DNA of 33,850 nucleotides from Anoxybacillus pushchinoensis (GTDB lineage: Bacteria > Bacillota > Bacilli > Bacillales > Anoxybacillaceae), in assembly GCF_900111795.1 (NCBI RefSeq), contig NZ_FOJQ01000028.1, positions 1-33,850 of the forward strand, written 5' to 3'. Shown one piece after another: positions 19,064 through 28,000 of this stretch. The notes under the pieces were generated by a model. It was not told the origin of the DNA. It worked only from the letters and a program-made list of their open reading frames with translations, and did no database searches. Positions within the stretch are counted from its first letter, which is position 1. Every line of letters starts with the position of its first letter. The translations under genes and the position numbers were made by a program.

Positions 19064-19092
19064 ATGTTACTACGTTTCTTCAGCAAAGTCAA
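19064..19092 (-). promoter_or_regulatory. tRNA operon sigma-A promoter
   Basis: The minus strand has TTGACT (19087-19092), a 17-bp spacer and TAACAT (19064-19069), 17 bp before the tRNA-Met 5' end. Confidence 0.85.
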
Positions 19093-19114
19093 TACTTTTT
19101 TACTGAAATTCAAA

Positions 19115-19146
19115 CGAAAAAGCATCCACTCATGAAATGGATGCTT
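19115..19146 (-). terminator. yabR terminator
   Basis: A 9-bp stem (AAGCATCCA with TGGATGCTT, 19120-19128 and 19138-19146) is followed on the minus strand by T-rich sequence. It lies after yabR and before the tRNA promoter. Confidence 0.8.
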
Positions 19147-19180
19147 ATATGAACTGCCTCATATCCGATTCGGCAGCAAG

Positions 19181-19573
19181 TTAACCGCGTCGAGCACCAC
19201 GACCTCCTCGTTTAGATTCAGTATGGCGTTTAAGAGATGCTAAACGATCTTCACTTTCTTTTAAGAAACGGCTAATTTTCTGCTCAAAGCTTTCTTTTGA
19301 AGCGCGATCGTTTCCTTTATTGCGCGGACGTGAAGCTTGTTCTTTTGCCTTCTTAATCGACAAGCCAATTTTGCCATCCTTCTCAACATGAATGACACGA
19401 ACCTCGACTACATCGCCTATTTTCAAATGTTCGTTAATGTCTTTCACATAGCTGTCAGCTACTTCGCTAATGTGTACTAAGCCTGTCGCGCCTTCCGGTA
19501 ACTCAACAAACGCTCCGAATTTTGTAATGCCCGTTACTTTTCCCTGTAACTTGCTGCCTACTTCAATTGACAT
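19181..19573 (-). CDS. yabR: S1-domain RNA-binding protein YabR
   Basis: The 130-residue protein consists of one S1 domain (about residues 5-75: KLQGKVTGITKFGAFVELPE, GLVHISEVADSYV, GDVVEVRVI, KIGLSIKKA) and a basic, glycine-rich tail ending RGGRGARRG. S1 domains bind RNA; the family resembles general stress protein 13, but the role of YabR is not settled. The start at 19573 follows GGAGGAGC by nine bases; longer in-frame versions would have no ribosome binding site. It has a strong promoter of its own after divIC and a terminator. Confidence 0.93.
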   Translation of the reverse strand: MSIEVGSKLQGKVTGITKFGAFVELPEGATGLVHISEVADSYVKDINEHLKIGDVVEVRVIHVEKDGKIGLSIKKAKEQASRPRNKGNDRASKESFEQKISRFLKESEDRLASLKRHTESKRGGRGARRG

Positions 19574-19616
19574 AAAAAAAGTGCTCCTCCTTAAAATCTG
19601 AAAAATCGTTTCTTTC

Positions 19617-19646
19617 ATTATACATAATGAAAAAAACAAGTGTCAA
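19617..19646 (-). promoter_or_regulatory. yabR sigma-A promoter
   Basis: The minus strand has a perfect TTGACA (19641-19646), an 18-bp spacer and a perfect TATAAT (19617-19622), 43 bp before the yabR start codon. This is one of the best promoter matches in the window. Confidence 0.88.
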
Positions 19647-19665
19647 TAAGCCGTGTGCCCATCTG

Positions 19666-20037
19666 TCAATCATCAGGAGTGATAAAAATAATTTCCCCTT
19701 CTTTCGACAAAAAATATTGTTTTCGAGCCAATTCGGCAATATATTGATCGTCATTTAATTTTTTGATCTCTTCTTGTAATCTTTTTTCATCTTTTTGCAA
19801 CGTGCTTAACTTTTCTTCCAACTGCTCTTTCGTTTTTATTTGTTTATCAATCGCTGAAGATTGTGCCATCATAAGATACAAAAACAGCGAAGAAGCGGCT
19901 AACGCCACTGTTGCTAGCATGCTAAAACGAATAAAAATTTTTTTGCGACGACGCGCCTTTTTATGCTCTTGCTTCTCTTGTTGAATGACGTAAGACGTTT
20001 GTATTTTTTGCACTTTGTTTCTTTGTGGGGCGCCCAT
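19666..20037 (-). CDS. divIC: cell division protein DivIC (FtsB-like)
   Basis: DivIC is a small bitopic divisome protein that acts with FtsL and DivIB at the septum. The 123-residue protein has a basic cytosolic start (KKARRRKKIFIRF), one membrane helix (about residues 36-56), an extracytoplasmic coiled coil (KQIKTKEQLEEKLSTLQKDE and onward) and the conserved end YIAELARKQYFLSKEGEI. ATG at 20037 is preceded by GGTGA and AAGGAG; a GTG three codons upstream is too close. It is the last gene of the rqcP-yabP-yabQ-divIC cluster. Confidence 0.96.
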   Translation of the reverse strand: MGAPQRNKVQKIQTSYVIQQEKQEHKKARRRKKIFIRFSMLATVALAASSLFLYLMMAQSSAIDKQIKTKEQLEEKLSTLQKDEKRLQEEIKKLNDDQYIAELARKQYFLSKEGEIIFITPDD

Positions 20038-20059
20038 GTTCTTCACCGCTCCTTCTTCG

Positions 20060-20668
20060 TTACACTTTCTTTCTAAACATATTCGCTATCTTCATATAAA
20101 ACCCTTTTCCAACACGAAAGAAATAACCAATAGCCGCTTGAAATCGCAAGGGAGTTTTTTTCCAAACGAAATGTCCAAGCGACATAAACGGTTGCAATAT
20201 GAAGAGTACACATACATATATTGCTTTATATAAAATTTTACCAATAGATAAAATGAAATGACAAGTAGTGAACAATAAAAAAACGAAAAAACGGTAAAGA
20301 AGTCGGAGCGGAAATATGATGACATAATAAAATAAACGCACGAATAAGCGATATAACGACACAATGATGCGAATGATCCTCCGCAACAAACGAACATACA
20401 CATGTTGAAACAACGCTCGGTAAGCAGCATATCCACATAAAATGGCTAGAAAAATGTAGAAACGAATTTCTCCGTTATTAACGAGCAGCAACGTATAAAA
20501 AGCATATAACGCTTGCACAATCCAAAAAAGAATGTCTGCAATCCAAACAATTAACCGATGACGTTTAGAACGGTCGAATATATGAGCGTACGTATCAAAA
20601 CATGCCCCGATGACGAACCCTGTTCCGATCATCGCAAGCAAAGTTGTAAATTGTATGTGCAAGCTCAT
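20060..20668 (-). CDS. yabQ: spore cortex membrane protein YabQ
   Basis: In B. subtilis YabQ is made under sigma-E in the mother cell, sits in the forespore outer membrane and is needed for cortex formation. The 202-residue protein is very hydrophobic, with about five to six membrane segments: LAMIGTGFVIGACFDTY, ADILFWIVQALYAFY, FYIFLAILCGYAA and later aromatic-rich helices separated by arginines. This C-terminal half is strikingly rich in Phe, Tyr and Arg. It overlaps the yabP stop by 4 bp (ATGA), which implies coupled translation. Confidence 0.92.
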   Translation of the reverse strand: MSLHIQFTTLLAMIGTGFVIGACFDTYAHIFDRSKRHRLIVWIADILFWIVQALYAFYTLLLVNNGEIRFYIFLAILCGYAAYRALFQHVYVRLLRRIIRIIVSLYRLFVRLFYYVIIFPLRLLYRFFVFLLFTTCHFILSIGKILYKAIYVCVLFILQPFMSLGHFVWKKTPLRFQAAIGYFFRVGKGFYMKIANMFRKKV

Positions 20669-20958
20669 TTAAACAACTTGCTAAAGAATCCTTTAGCTTT
20701 CTCCGTATGATGTTCATCTAAATAAACGATTTCAAAAATTTTCCCCTTAATTGAAACAATCCCTTTGTCTACATCTAAGTTTTTCATTTGTAAATTTTGA
20801 CCTTTAACAGATAAAAAGCCCATCACTGTTTCTAACAAAAACTCTTCATTATCAAAACTCTCTACTTGCTTTACTCCTGTAATTTCTAACGTACGTCGAC
20901 CGCGCATAACAATGTCATGTTCTTGAATCGGCCCTTTATTTCCTACATGTTGCGTCAT
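20665..20958 (-). CDS. yabP: spore protein YabP
   Basis: The 97-residue protein belongs to the YabP/YqfC family of mother-cell sporulation proteins. It has the conserved MRGRRTLEITGVKQVESFD stretch and the VMGFLSVKGQNLQMKNLDVD segment and no membrane helix. The molecular function is unknown. A sigma-E-type promoter precedes it, in keeping with B. subtilis, where yabP and yabQ belong to the sigma-E regulon. Confidence 0.93.
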   Translation of the reverse strand: MTQHVGNKGPIQEHDIVMRGRRTLEITGVKQVESFDNEEFLLETVMGFLSVKGQNLQMKNLDVDKGIVSIKGKIFEIVYLDEHHTEKAKGFFSKLFK

Positions 20959-20990
20959 ATCGTCTCCCCCTCACAACCATTATTTGTACA

Positions 20991-21020
20991 AGTGTATGAG
21001 GGGGGAAAACGGTTTAGAAC
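20991..21020 (-). promoter_or_regulatory. sigma-E-type promoter before yabP
   Basis: The minus strand has CATACACT (20991-20998), a full match to the sigma-E -10 CATACAnT, 14 bp downstream of GTTCTAAA (21013-21020), a partial match to the -35. The gap between rqcP and yabP is where B. subtilis has its sigma-E promoter. Confidence 0.65.
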
Positions 21021-21023
21021 AAG

Positions 21024-21281
21024 CTATTCAACGCGTTCTTCTTTTACAATCTCATATAATGTGCTCGCTTCTTCTTTTTTTGCATGATCTTGTAACGCAA
21101 TAACCTTAGCTGTTACGTGTTTTTGCCCAAACTGAATTGTAATTTCATCACCGATTTTGACCGTTGAGCTCGCTTTCGCTTGTTGACCATTAATTAATAC
21201 ACGCCCTTGATCAGCCACTTCTTTTGCTAACGTTCTTCTTTTAATAAGCCGAGAAACTTTTAAAAACTTATCGAGCCGCAT
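21024..21281 (-). CDS. rqcP: S4-domain ribosome quality control factor RqcP
   Basis: RqcP (YabO) binds stalled 50S subunits with RqcH and helps add alanine tails to stuck nascent chains. The 85-residue protein is essentially one S4 RNA-binding domain: MRLDKFLKVSRLIKRRTLAKE, then DQGRVLINGQQAKASSTVKI, with an acidic C-terminal tail. The length and the Arg/Lys pattern in helix 1 agree with the HslR/YabO family. It begins 3 bp after the mazG stop and is co-transcribed with it; the sigma-E promoter that follows allows yabP-yabQ to be read separately in sporulation. Confidence 0.94.
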   Translation of the reverse strand: MRLDKFLKVSRLIKRRTLAKEVADQGRVLINGQQAKASSTVKIGDEITIQFGQKHVTAKVIALQDHAKKEEASTLYEIVKEERVE

Positions 21282-21284
21282 ATT

Positions 21285-22736
21285 TTATAGCCCCTCCCTT
21301 TTTGCTTCTTCCCATATGTCATCTAGTTGTTTTAATGAGTATGCTTGCCATTCTCCCCCTTGCTGCTTTACTTTCTGTTCGATGTATTGGAAACGACGGT
21401 AAAACTTTTCGTTCGCCATTGCTAACGCCTCTTCAGGATTAATTTTATAATATCGACATACATTAATGAGCGCAAATAGTAAATCACCAAATTCGGATTT
21501 TAACTTTTCTTCATCCATGCGATCTGCTTCTTCCTTTACTTCATTCATTTCTTCTTCAACTTTATGCCACATGGACTGTACTTCCGACCAATCAAATCCG
21601 ACTTCCGCTGCTTTTTTTTGATACTCGTATGCACGCAACGTACTTGGCAACGCTTTAGCAACATCATCAAGCAAAGAATCGAATACCTTTTCTTTTTCCG
21701 CTTGTTTTATCGCTTGCCAATTGCGCACAACCTCTTCAGCATGATCAACATGAACGTCCCCAAATACGTGAGGATGACGGCGTACCATTTTTTCTGTAAT
21801 GGCTCGAATCACATCATCAATGGAAAACATTCCTTCATCTTCGCCAATTTGAGCATGGAGCATCACTTGCAATAGGACGTCCCCAAGTTCCTCAATCATA
21901 TTTTCATCATCTTGCCGATCAATCGCATCAAGAAGCTCGTATGCCTCTTCTAGCAAGTATTTTTTTAGCGATTCATGCGTTTGTTTCCGATCCCAAGGAC
22001 AACCATTTGGTCCGCGCAACGTCGCGATTACACGTCGCAAAGTAGTAAAATCGTGATACAGCAGTTCATCATGTTCTACCTTTGGTACATAAACGCTCGT
22101 TAAATTGCTAACCATCGTCGCTCGATCAAGTTCATATAGCGCAACCTTTTTGGCGCGTTCTTGCTTACTTCCTGCCGCATCGACGATAAAAACCGGATAA
22201 TCGTGCGGTAACTTTTCTAACAAAGCTAATTTGACATCAGACGCAACAAATGAGTCATATACTTGGCAAAAAACGATGTGGTTGCGCAATTGAATCTCAT
22301 CCGGCTGAAATGAAGTCGCATCAATGAATTGAAAACCCTCGATCGGATCAACACCAACAGCAGTAAATAGCGCATCGAGGAAGCTTTGTCCCCCTTCAAT
22401 GCGGACAGAAATATCGCTCTGCTTCTCCATCAATAACTTGACTGTGCGCTCCGCAACGAGTGGATGCCCAGGTACAGCATATACAACATCCCCTTTTTTC
22501 GCCTCCTCACACAAAACTTTCACAATGTGTTCGTACACTTGTTCAAATTGGTCGTATGTTTCATATACATCATCAAATGACTGAGCATGTATTCCTTCCG
22601 CCTCTAACTGTGCGACAACAGGATGATCTTTCGTTCGTAAAAAAAGGCGTTTCGCTTGTTTTAATGTACGATACACACCAAATGGAAGCTGATCTATATC
22701 TCCTGCCCCGAGACCGACAATTGTGATTGTTCCCAT
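21285..22736 (-). CDS. mazG: MazG-family NTP pyrophosphohydrolase fused to an SAM-methylase-like domain (YabN)
   Basis: The 483-residue protein combines an N-terminal tetrapyrrole-methylase-type domain (about 1-220: TIVGLGAGDIDQLPFGVY, YAVPGHPLVAERTV) and two MazG pyrophosphatase modules. The first has GCPWDRKQTHESLKKYLLEE and the metal motif LGDVLLQVMLHAQI (near 280), the second has SEFGDLLFALINVCRYY (near 430). MazG hydrolyses non-canonical or excess NTPs. The domain fusion is the usual Bacillus YabN form; the activity of the methylase part is not known. It begins right at the yabM stop, with 2 bp between. Confidence 0.95.
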   Translation of the reverse strand: MGTITIVGLGAGDIDQLPFGVYRTLKQAKRLFLRTKDHPVVAQLEAEGIHAQSFDDVYETYDQFEQVYEHIVKVLCEEAKKGDVVYAVPGHPLVAERTVKLLMEKQSDISVRIEGGQSFLDALFTAVGVDPIEGFQFIDATSFQPDEIQLRNHIVFCQVYDSFVASDVKLALLEKLPHDYPVFIVDAAGSKQERAKKVALYELDRATMVSNLTSVYVPKVEHDELLYHDFTTLRRVIATLRGPNGCPWDRKQTHESLKKYLLEEAYELLDAIDRQDDENMIEELGDVLLQVMLHAQIGEDEGMFSIDDVIRAITEKMVRRHPHVFGDVHVDHAEEVVRNWQAIKQAEKEKVFDSLLDDVAKALPSTLRAYEYQKKAAEVGFDWSEVQSMWHKVEEEMNEVKEEADRMDEEKLKSEFGDLLFALINVCRYYKINPEEALAMANEKFYRRFQYIEQKVKQQGGEWQAYSLKQLDDIWEEAKREGL

Positions 22737-22738
22737 GA

Positions 22739-24295
22739 CTATCCAGCCTTTCTTTGTTTAATATGAGTGAAATAACGTCCAAACGGAAGAGCGAACAATT
22801 CTTTTTCGGTAAAAATTCCTTTTTTAACAATCATTATAATATAAACAAACGCTCCAATAAAAACGCCACCTATCGCTTGAAGCGACGAAAATAGACGTCC
22901 GTGATGAACAGACAACTCGTTCGTTAGCATGACGTAACCAATGACAATCATAGCCATCACAACAGCAGCTTGCATCGTTTTCATGACTGTAATGATTGAA
23001 AGCAAAGGGCGTTCCATTCGTTTCTGTACATAAAAAAGAGCAATAATAAACATGATGGCATATGCGGCACAAGTGGCTATTGCTGCCCCTACCGTATGCC
23101 ATGACGGAACGAACCATATGTTGAACACCCATTTTAACATCATACCGATACATACAATAAAGAGCGGACGAAACACATCTCCAAGCCCTTGCAAAATAGC
23201 GATAAATGTTAGTGTGAGGGAAGTAAACAAAATAGAAGTAGCTAAAATTGTCAGCTCCATTGCACCCGCATGATCTTTAAATAACATCGTATTTGCTTGT
23301 TTTAAAATACAAACTAAGCCGACAACCGCCCCTAATCCAATAACAAACGCTAAGCGAGCAGCGGTATATACTCCTTCGCGATGCGTTTGCCTTTGCGATA
23401 ACATAGGCACAAGTGCTAATGAAAAAGAAGTAGCCGCTACCGTTCCGAGTTGAATAAACGGTTGTCCCCGATCATAAATGCCTTTTGCTGTTTTCGCGAA
23501 CTCACCTAATCCTGCTTGTTGCAATAAAGGTAAAAGGGTCAATGAATCAACGAGCTGCATCAAAACGAGCACCATATTAGCTAAACAAATCGTCACCCCA
23601 TGGATCGCTAAAAATAAAAATACTTTTCTTTTTTCTTGTTTCGGCAAACGTATCGATGCACGAATGTTCATCTGTTTCCGCAACATATACGCGGCAAGCA
23701 CGACAAGCGCAGCAAAACTTCCGATCAGTGAACCAAACATCGCACCTGCTCCTGCATCATAAACGGTAAATCCATAATGAAGCAAAAGGAAAGATAAGAA
23801 CAAAATAGCCCCCACCCGTATTAGTTGCTCAACAACTTGTGAAACAGCGGTTGGAACCATCTCCCCCCTTCCTTGAAAGTAGCCACGACAAACAGAAGTG
23901 AATGGAAGGAGCAAAAAAGCAAATGAAATGGCCCGAATAAGCGCAACTAACTGAGCATCTCCCATGATCGTCGCAAGAAACGAAGCGCCGAAATAAAGAA
24001 TAGAAAACATAACCATGCCGATGAATGATAAAAAGTAAAAAGAAAAACGAACGATAGCCGCCTCATATACTGATTGTTTATTTTCAGCAATCAGCTTTGA
24101 AATCGCAACAGGATAGCCGTATGTAGATAAAGCGAGAAAAATGCCATAAAACGGGTAAACCTGTTGATAAATATAAAATCCCATATCGCCCGCGATGTTT
24201 TGATACGGAATACGATAAAAGGCGCTCAATACTTTTGTGAATAAAGCGGCGAGCGTCAATATGAACGCCCCTTGCAACCAATCTTTTCTCTCCAT
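22739..24295 (-). CDS. yabM: MOP-superfamily polysaccharide/lipid flippase YabM (SpoVB/MurJ-like)
   Basis: The 518-residue integral membrane protein has about 14 membrane helices and the N-terminal AFILTLAALFTKVLSAFYRI signature of the SpoVB/MurJ/MATE-like exporters of lipid-linked sugars. Related proteins flip peptidoglycan or spore-wall precursors; which lipid this one moves cannot be told from sequence. SpoVB itself lies elsewhere in Bacillus genomes, so by position this is YabM. Its ribosome binding site is AAAAGGTGA. It is separated from spoVT by a terminator. Confidence 0.9.
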   Translation of the reverse strand: MERKDWLQGAFILTLAALFTKVLSAFYRIPYQNIAGDMGFYIYQQVYPFYGIFLALSTYGYPVAISKLIAENKQSVYEAAIVRFSFYFLSFIGMVMFSILYFGASFLATIMGDAQLVALIRAISFAFLLLPFTSVCRGYFQGRGEMVPTAVSQVVEQLIRVGAILFLSFLLLHYGFTVYDAGAGAMFGSLIGSFAALVVLAAYMLRKQMNIRASIRLPKQEKRKVFLFLAIHGVTICLANMVLVLMQLVDSLTLLPLLQQAGLGEFAKTAKGIYDRGQPFIQLGTVAATSFSLALVPMLSQRQTHREGVYTAARLAFVIGLGAVVGLVCILKQANTMLFKDHAGAMELTILATSILFTSLTLTFIAILQGLGDVFRPLFIVCIGMMLKWVFNIWFVPSWHTVGAAIATCAAYAIMFIIALFYVQKRMERPLLSIITVMKTMQAAVVMAMIVIGYVMLTNELSVHHGRLFSSLQAIGGVFIGAFVYIIMIVKKGIFTEKELFALPFGRYFTHIKQRKAG

Positions 24296-24326
24296 AACGT
24301 TTCACCTTTTCAATTATATATGACAT

Positions 24327-24353
24327 CAAAAAAAGGTAGCGAAATGCTACCTT
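24327..24353 (-). terminator. spoVT terminator
   Basis: An 8-bp stem (AAGGTAGC with GCTACCTT, 24346-24353 and 24333-24340) starts at the spoVT stop codon and runs into a T-rich tract on the minus strand. Confidence 0.9.
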
Positions 24354-24890
24354 TTATTGTTCCATTTGACGAGCAAGGAAGCTCGCCGCTGTTTCCGCTG
24401 CTTTATGCTCCACTTCGCTGATCGTTTTATCTTTTGAGAAAATGACGACCGCCCCGATTGGATCTCCTCCCGCAATAATTGGCGCGATTACGTATGACTG
24501 CATATGCTCTTCATGCCCTTGCGCAAATGATACGCTCGTTTCTTCTGTGTGCAAAACGGATTGACGATCTTCCATCACTTTTTCAACAAGTTCGCTTACG
24601 CTTTTATTTAAATATTCTTTTTTCGATCCGCCTGCCACCGCAATAAAAACGTCGCGATCGCAAATAAGCACGGGTTGTCCTAGACTATCAAAAAGCGCTT
24701 CAGCATATTCTTTTGCAAAGTCACCTAATTCGCTAATTGGAGAATATTTTTTCAAAATGACTTCGCCATCACGGTCAACAAATATTTCAAGTGGGTCTCC
24801 TTCACGAATGCGAAGTGTTCTGCGAATTTCTTTCGGAATAACTACTCGTCCTAAATCATCGATTCGTCGAACAATACCTGTTGCTTTCAT
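24354..24890 (-). CDS. spoVT: stage V sporulation regulator SpoVT
   Basis: SpoVT is a forespore transcription factor that tunes the sigma-G regulon and represses its own gene. The 178-residue protein has an N-terminal AbrB-type swapped-hairpin DNA-binding domain (MKATGIVRRIDDLGRVVIPK, LRIREGDPLEIFVDRDGEVI, residues 1-53) and a C-terminal GAF-type domain (about 57-178: PVLICDRDVFIAVAGGSKKE, GGDPIGAVVIFSKD). Length equals the B. subtilis protein and the first 55 residues are near identical to it as remembered. A sigma-G-type promoter lies upstream, and it ends in a terminator, so it is a single-gene unit. Confidence 0.97.
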   Translation of the reverse strand: MKATGIVRRIDDLGRVVIPKEIRRTLRIREGDPLEIFVDRDGEVILKKYSPISELGDFAKEYAEALFDSLGQPVLICDRDVFIAVAGGSKKEYLNKSVSELVEKVMEDRQSVLHTEETSVSFAQGHEEHMQSYVIAPIIAGGDPIGAVVIFSKDKTISEVEHKAAETAASFLARQMEQ

Positions 24891-24932
24891 CTATCGATGC
24901 CTCGCTTTCATTTAGTTATTAAAAATGGCACT

Positions 24933-24956
24933 GGTGAAACAGTTGAATAATTCACC
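24933..24956. repeat. inverted repeat in the spoVT leader
   Basis: GGTGAA at 24933-24938 and TTCACC at 24951-24956 form a short inverted repeat around TGAATAATTCA, between the putative promoter and the start codon. Since SpoVT is autoregulated in B. subtilis, it could be an operator, but the assignment is inference only. Confidence 0.4.
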
Positions 24957-24967
24957 ATTGTTGTGAT

Positions 24968-24997
24968 TAGTATCCGTCACACATGTAGTTATATACA
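24968..24997 (-). promoter_or_regulatory. sigma-G-type promoter before spoVT
   Basis: The minus strand has TGTATA (24992-24997), a 17-bp spacer and GATACTA (24968-24974). This fits the forespore sigma-G pattern (-35 TGnATA, -10 CATACTA) with one -10 mismatch. spoVT is a known sigma-G gene in B. subtilis. The leader of about 70 nt is long. Confidence 0.6.
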
Positions 24998-25004
24998 CAA
25001 TGAA

Positions 25005-25036
25005 GGGGGATTTTTTTTTAAAAGTGAAAATCCCCC
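25005..25036 (-). terminator. inverted repeat after mfd, possible terminator
   Basis: A 10-bp stem (GGGGGATTTT with AAAATCCCCC, 25005-25014 and 25027-25036) with an A/T-rich loop lies 50 bp after the mfd stop. There is no T-run after it on the minus strand, so termination would be inefficient; it may instead be a processing hairpin. Confidence 0.5.
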
Positions 25037-25085
25037 ATCTTCATCATTGCCACTTATTCATAAACAATAAACATGATACAATCAA

Positions 25086-28000
25086 TTATTTTTTAGCATA
25101 TTTTAACCCTTTTAGCAACTCATAAATAATCATTAACCATTGTTGTGGTTTCATTCCCTTCGCATGAACGACAATTTTAAATCGATCTCCGTCCATACCG
25201 AAGCCGACATCCCTGCCGTATGGCTCACCAAGCTTAAACAATTGACTCACATCAATTTGCTTCGTCGTTTCTTGAGAGAACAAAATAGTAATATCTTGCT
25301 TCGTCTGCTTAATGGATTGAATGAGATGTTGCTTTGCATATATTTTGATTTCTGCAATTTGGAATAAATAAGCAACTTCATCCGGATACTCACCGAAACG
25401 ATCTACCATTTCCTCACGCAACTGTTCAACGTCCTCAAACGTCTCGAGTGCACGGAACCGTTTATACATCTCAATTTTTTGTTGTTCATTTGAAATATAA
25501 CGTTCCGGGATGTACGCATCAACTTCTAGATCGATTTCTACTTCAAACGGCTTTTCCTCTTTCGTTCCTTTTCGTTCTTCAATGGCTTCTTTCAACATTT
25601 GCGAGTAAAGCTCAAAACCGACAGAATCAATAAATCCATGTTGCTGTGCTCCTAATAAGTTTCCGGCACCTCGAATAGACAAATCGCGCATCGCAATTTT
25701 AAAACCAGATCCAAGCTCTGTAAACTCTTTAATCGCTTGCAACCGTTTTTCAGCAATTTCATTCAACACTTTATCTTTTCGATACGTGAAGTACGCATAC
25801 GCAATACGATTGGAGCGCCCCACGCGCCCACGCAATTGATATAGTTGCGAAAGGCCCATTTTATCGGCATCATAAACAATTAACGTATTCACATTTGGGA
25901 TATCGACCCCAGTTTCAATAATAGTTGTGCTTACTAACACATCGTATTGCCCTTCTAAAAATGCCAACATCACTGCTTCAAGCTCATTTTCTGACATTCT
26001 CCCGTGCGCGTACGTTACGCGAGCATCGGGCACGAGCGTTGAAATTTCCTCTGCTTTCCGATCAATGTCTTCAATGCGGTTATAAAGAAAAAACACTTGC
26101 CCTCCTCGCGCCATCTCGCGCTCAATCGCTTCTCGGACGATCATTGGACTATATTCCATCACATACGTTTGCACAGGGAAACGATTTTCCGGAGGCGTTT
26201 CGATCACGGACAGATCACGGACACCGATGAGCGACATGTGCAACGTGCGCGGAATCGGTGTAGCGGTTAATGTCAATACATCGATGTTTGTTTTTAGCTG
26301 TTTTATTTTTTCTTTATGGGCCACACCAAAGCGCTGTTCCTCATCAATGATTAATAAACCTAAATCTTTAAACGATACGTCTTTAGATAGCAGTCGATGT
26401 GTTCCGATCACCATATCAATCGTGCCGTTCTTCAAACCTTGGAGCGTCTCTGCTTGCTGCTTTTTCGTACGGAATCGACTCAATAAACCGACGTTGATCG
26501 GGTATCCTTGGAAACGTTCGCGAACCGTCTCGTAGTGTTGTTGGGCTAAAATTGTTGTTGGAACGAGAAATGCCACTTGTTTTCCATCCATTATTGCCTT
26601 GAACGCTGCACGCAAGGCAACTTCTGTTTTTCCATAGCCAACATCTCCACATAATAATCGGTCCATTGGCCGTTCGCTCTCCATATCGCGTTTGATTTCA
26701 CGAATCGAACGAAGCTGATCTTCTGTTTCTTGATATGGAAATGCCGCTTCAAATTCTCGTTGCATTTCATTATCTGGCGAAAACGCATACCCCTTACTCG
26801 CTTCCCGCTCGGCATATAACTTCATTAAATCTTCAGCAATGTCTTGAACAGAGGACTCTACTTTCTTTTTTACTTTCTTCCACTCTGTTCCGCCCAATTT
26901 ATAAATTTTCGGCTCTTTTCCTTCTGAGCCTACATACTTTTGGACAAGATCCATTTGATCGACAGGGACGTATAACGTATCATTCCCTTGATATTGAATA
27001 TGGATGTAATCTTTATGAATTCCGTTAATTTCTAACGTTTCAATCCCTAAATATTTCCCAATCCCATGATTGACATGAACAACATAGTCGCCTACTTTTA
27101 AATCTGTATAACTTTTAATACGTTCGGCGTTTGACAGTTTTTGACGTCGAACGGGACGCTTCAGTCGCTTTTTGAATAGCTCCTCTTCTGTAATCACAGC
27201 AATTTTTTGCATCGGTAATTCAAATCCTGCTGTTAATCCAGATGGGACTATTTGACACTTTCCATGCAATAGCGCATCGTCTTTTCCAATTTGAACGGCA
27301 TCAATCTCATAATCTTCTAACGTCTGTTTCAGTTTTTTCGCTCGTTCTTCATCACCCGCTAGCAAAACGACCGCATAATTTCCCTTTCGCCAACGTTCTA
27401 CTTCCACTTTTAACAATTGCATTTGACTATAAAACACTTGCATTTGCTTACAAGATACATTAACAATGTTTTGCGGATGCGTATATGGAATATGACGTAA
27501 AAATAAAGATAAATAAATTGTCGATCTCCATCGGTTTTGTAACACTTCAGGAAATGAATGTGAAATTTTTATATGTTGTACAATTTTCCCTTCTTCTAAT
27601 ACATTCGTATACCATTCCGCCTCTTCTTGCTCGAGTTTTTCTGCTACTTCTTGAATGCGGCTCATTTCGTCAATGATGACAACGCCATGATCCGGGATGT
27701 AATCTAGTAAACTCGCAGACGAAGGGTAAAAGAGCGAGAAATACTTGTACATGTCTTCAATTAATTTTCCGTTTCTCAATTGCTCTAACTCGGACGAAAC
27801 ATGCTCGTATAACAAGTTTTTTGTTCTCTCATCCTGAATTTGCTGCAACGTATCGTCAAAATGCGATTGTAACTTTTGAACAGCTTCATCTATATGTTGT
27901 TGCTCGATGATTAACTCTGTTGCTGGTCCGATGGATACTTCGTCCATCTCAGCTACTGAACGTTGGTCGTCAACCGAAAACGTCCGAATCGATTCAATTT

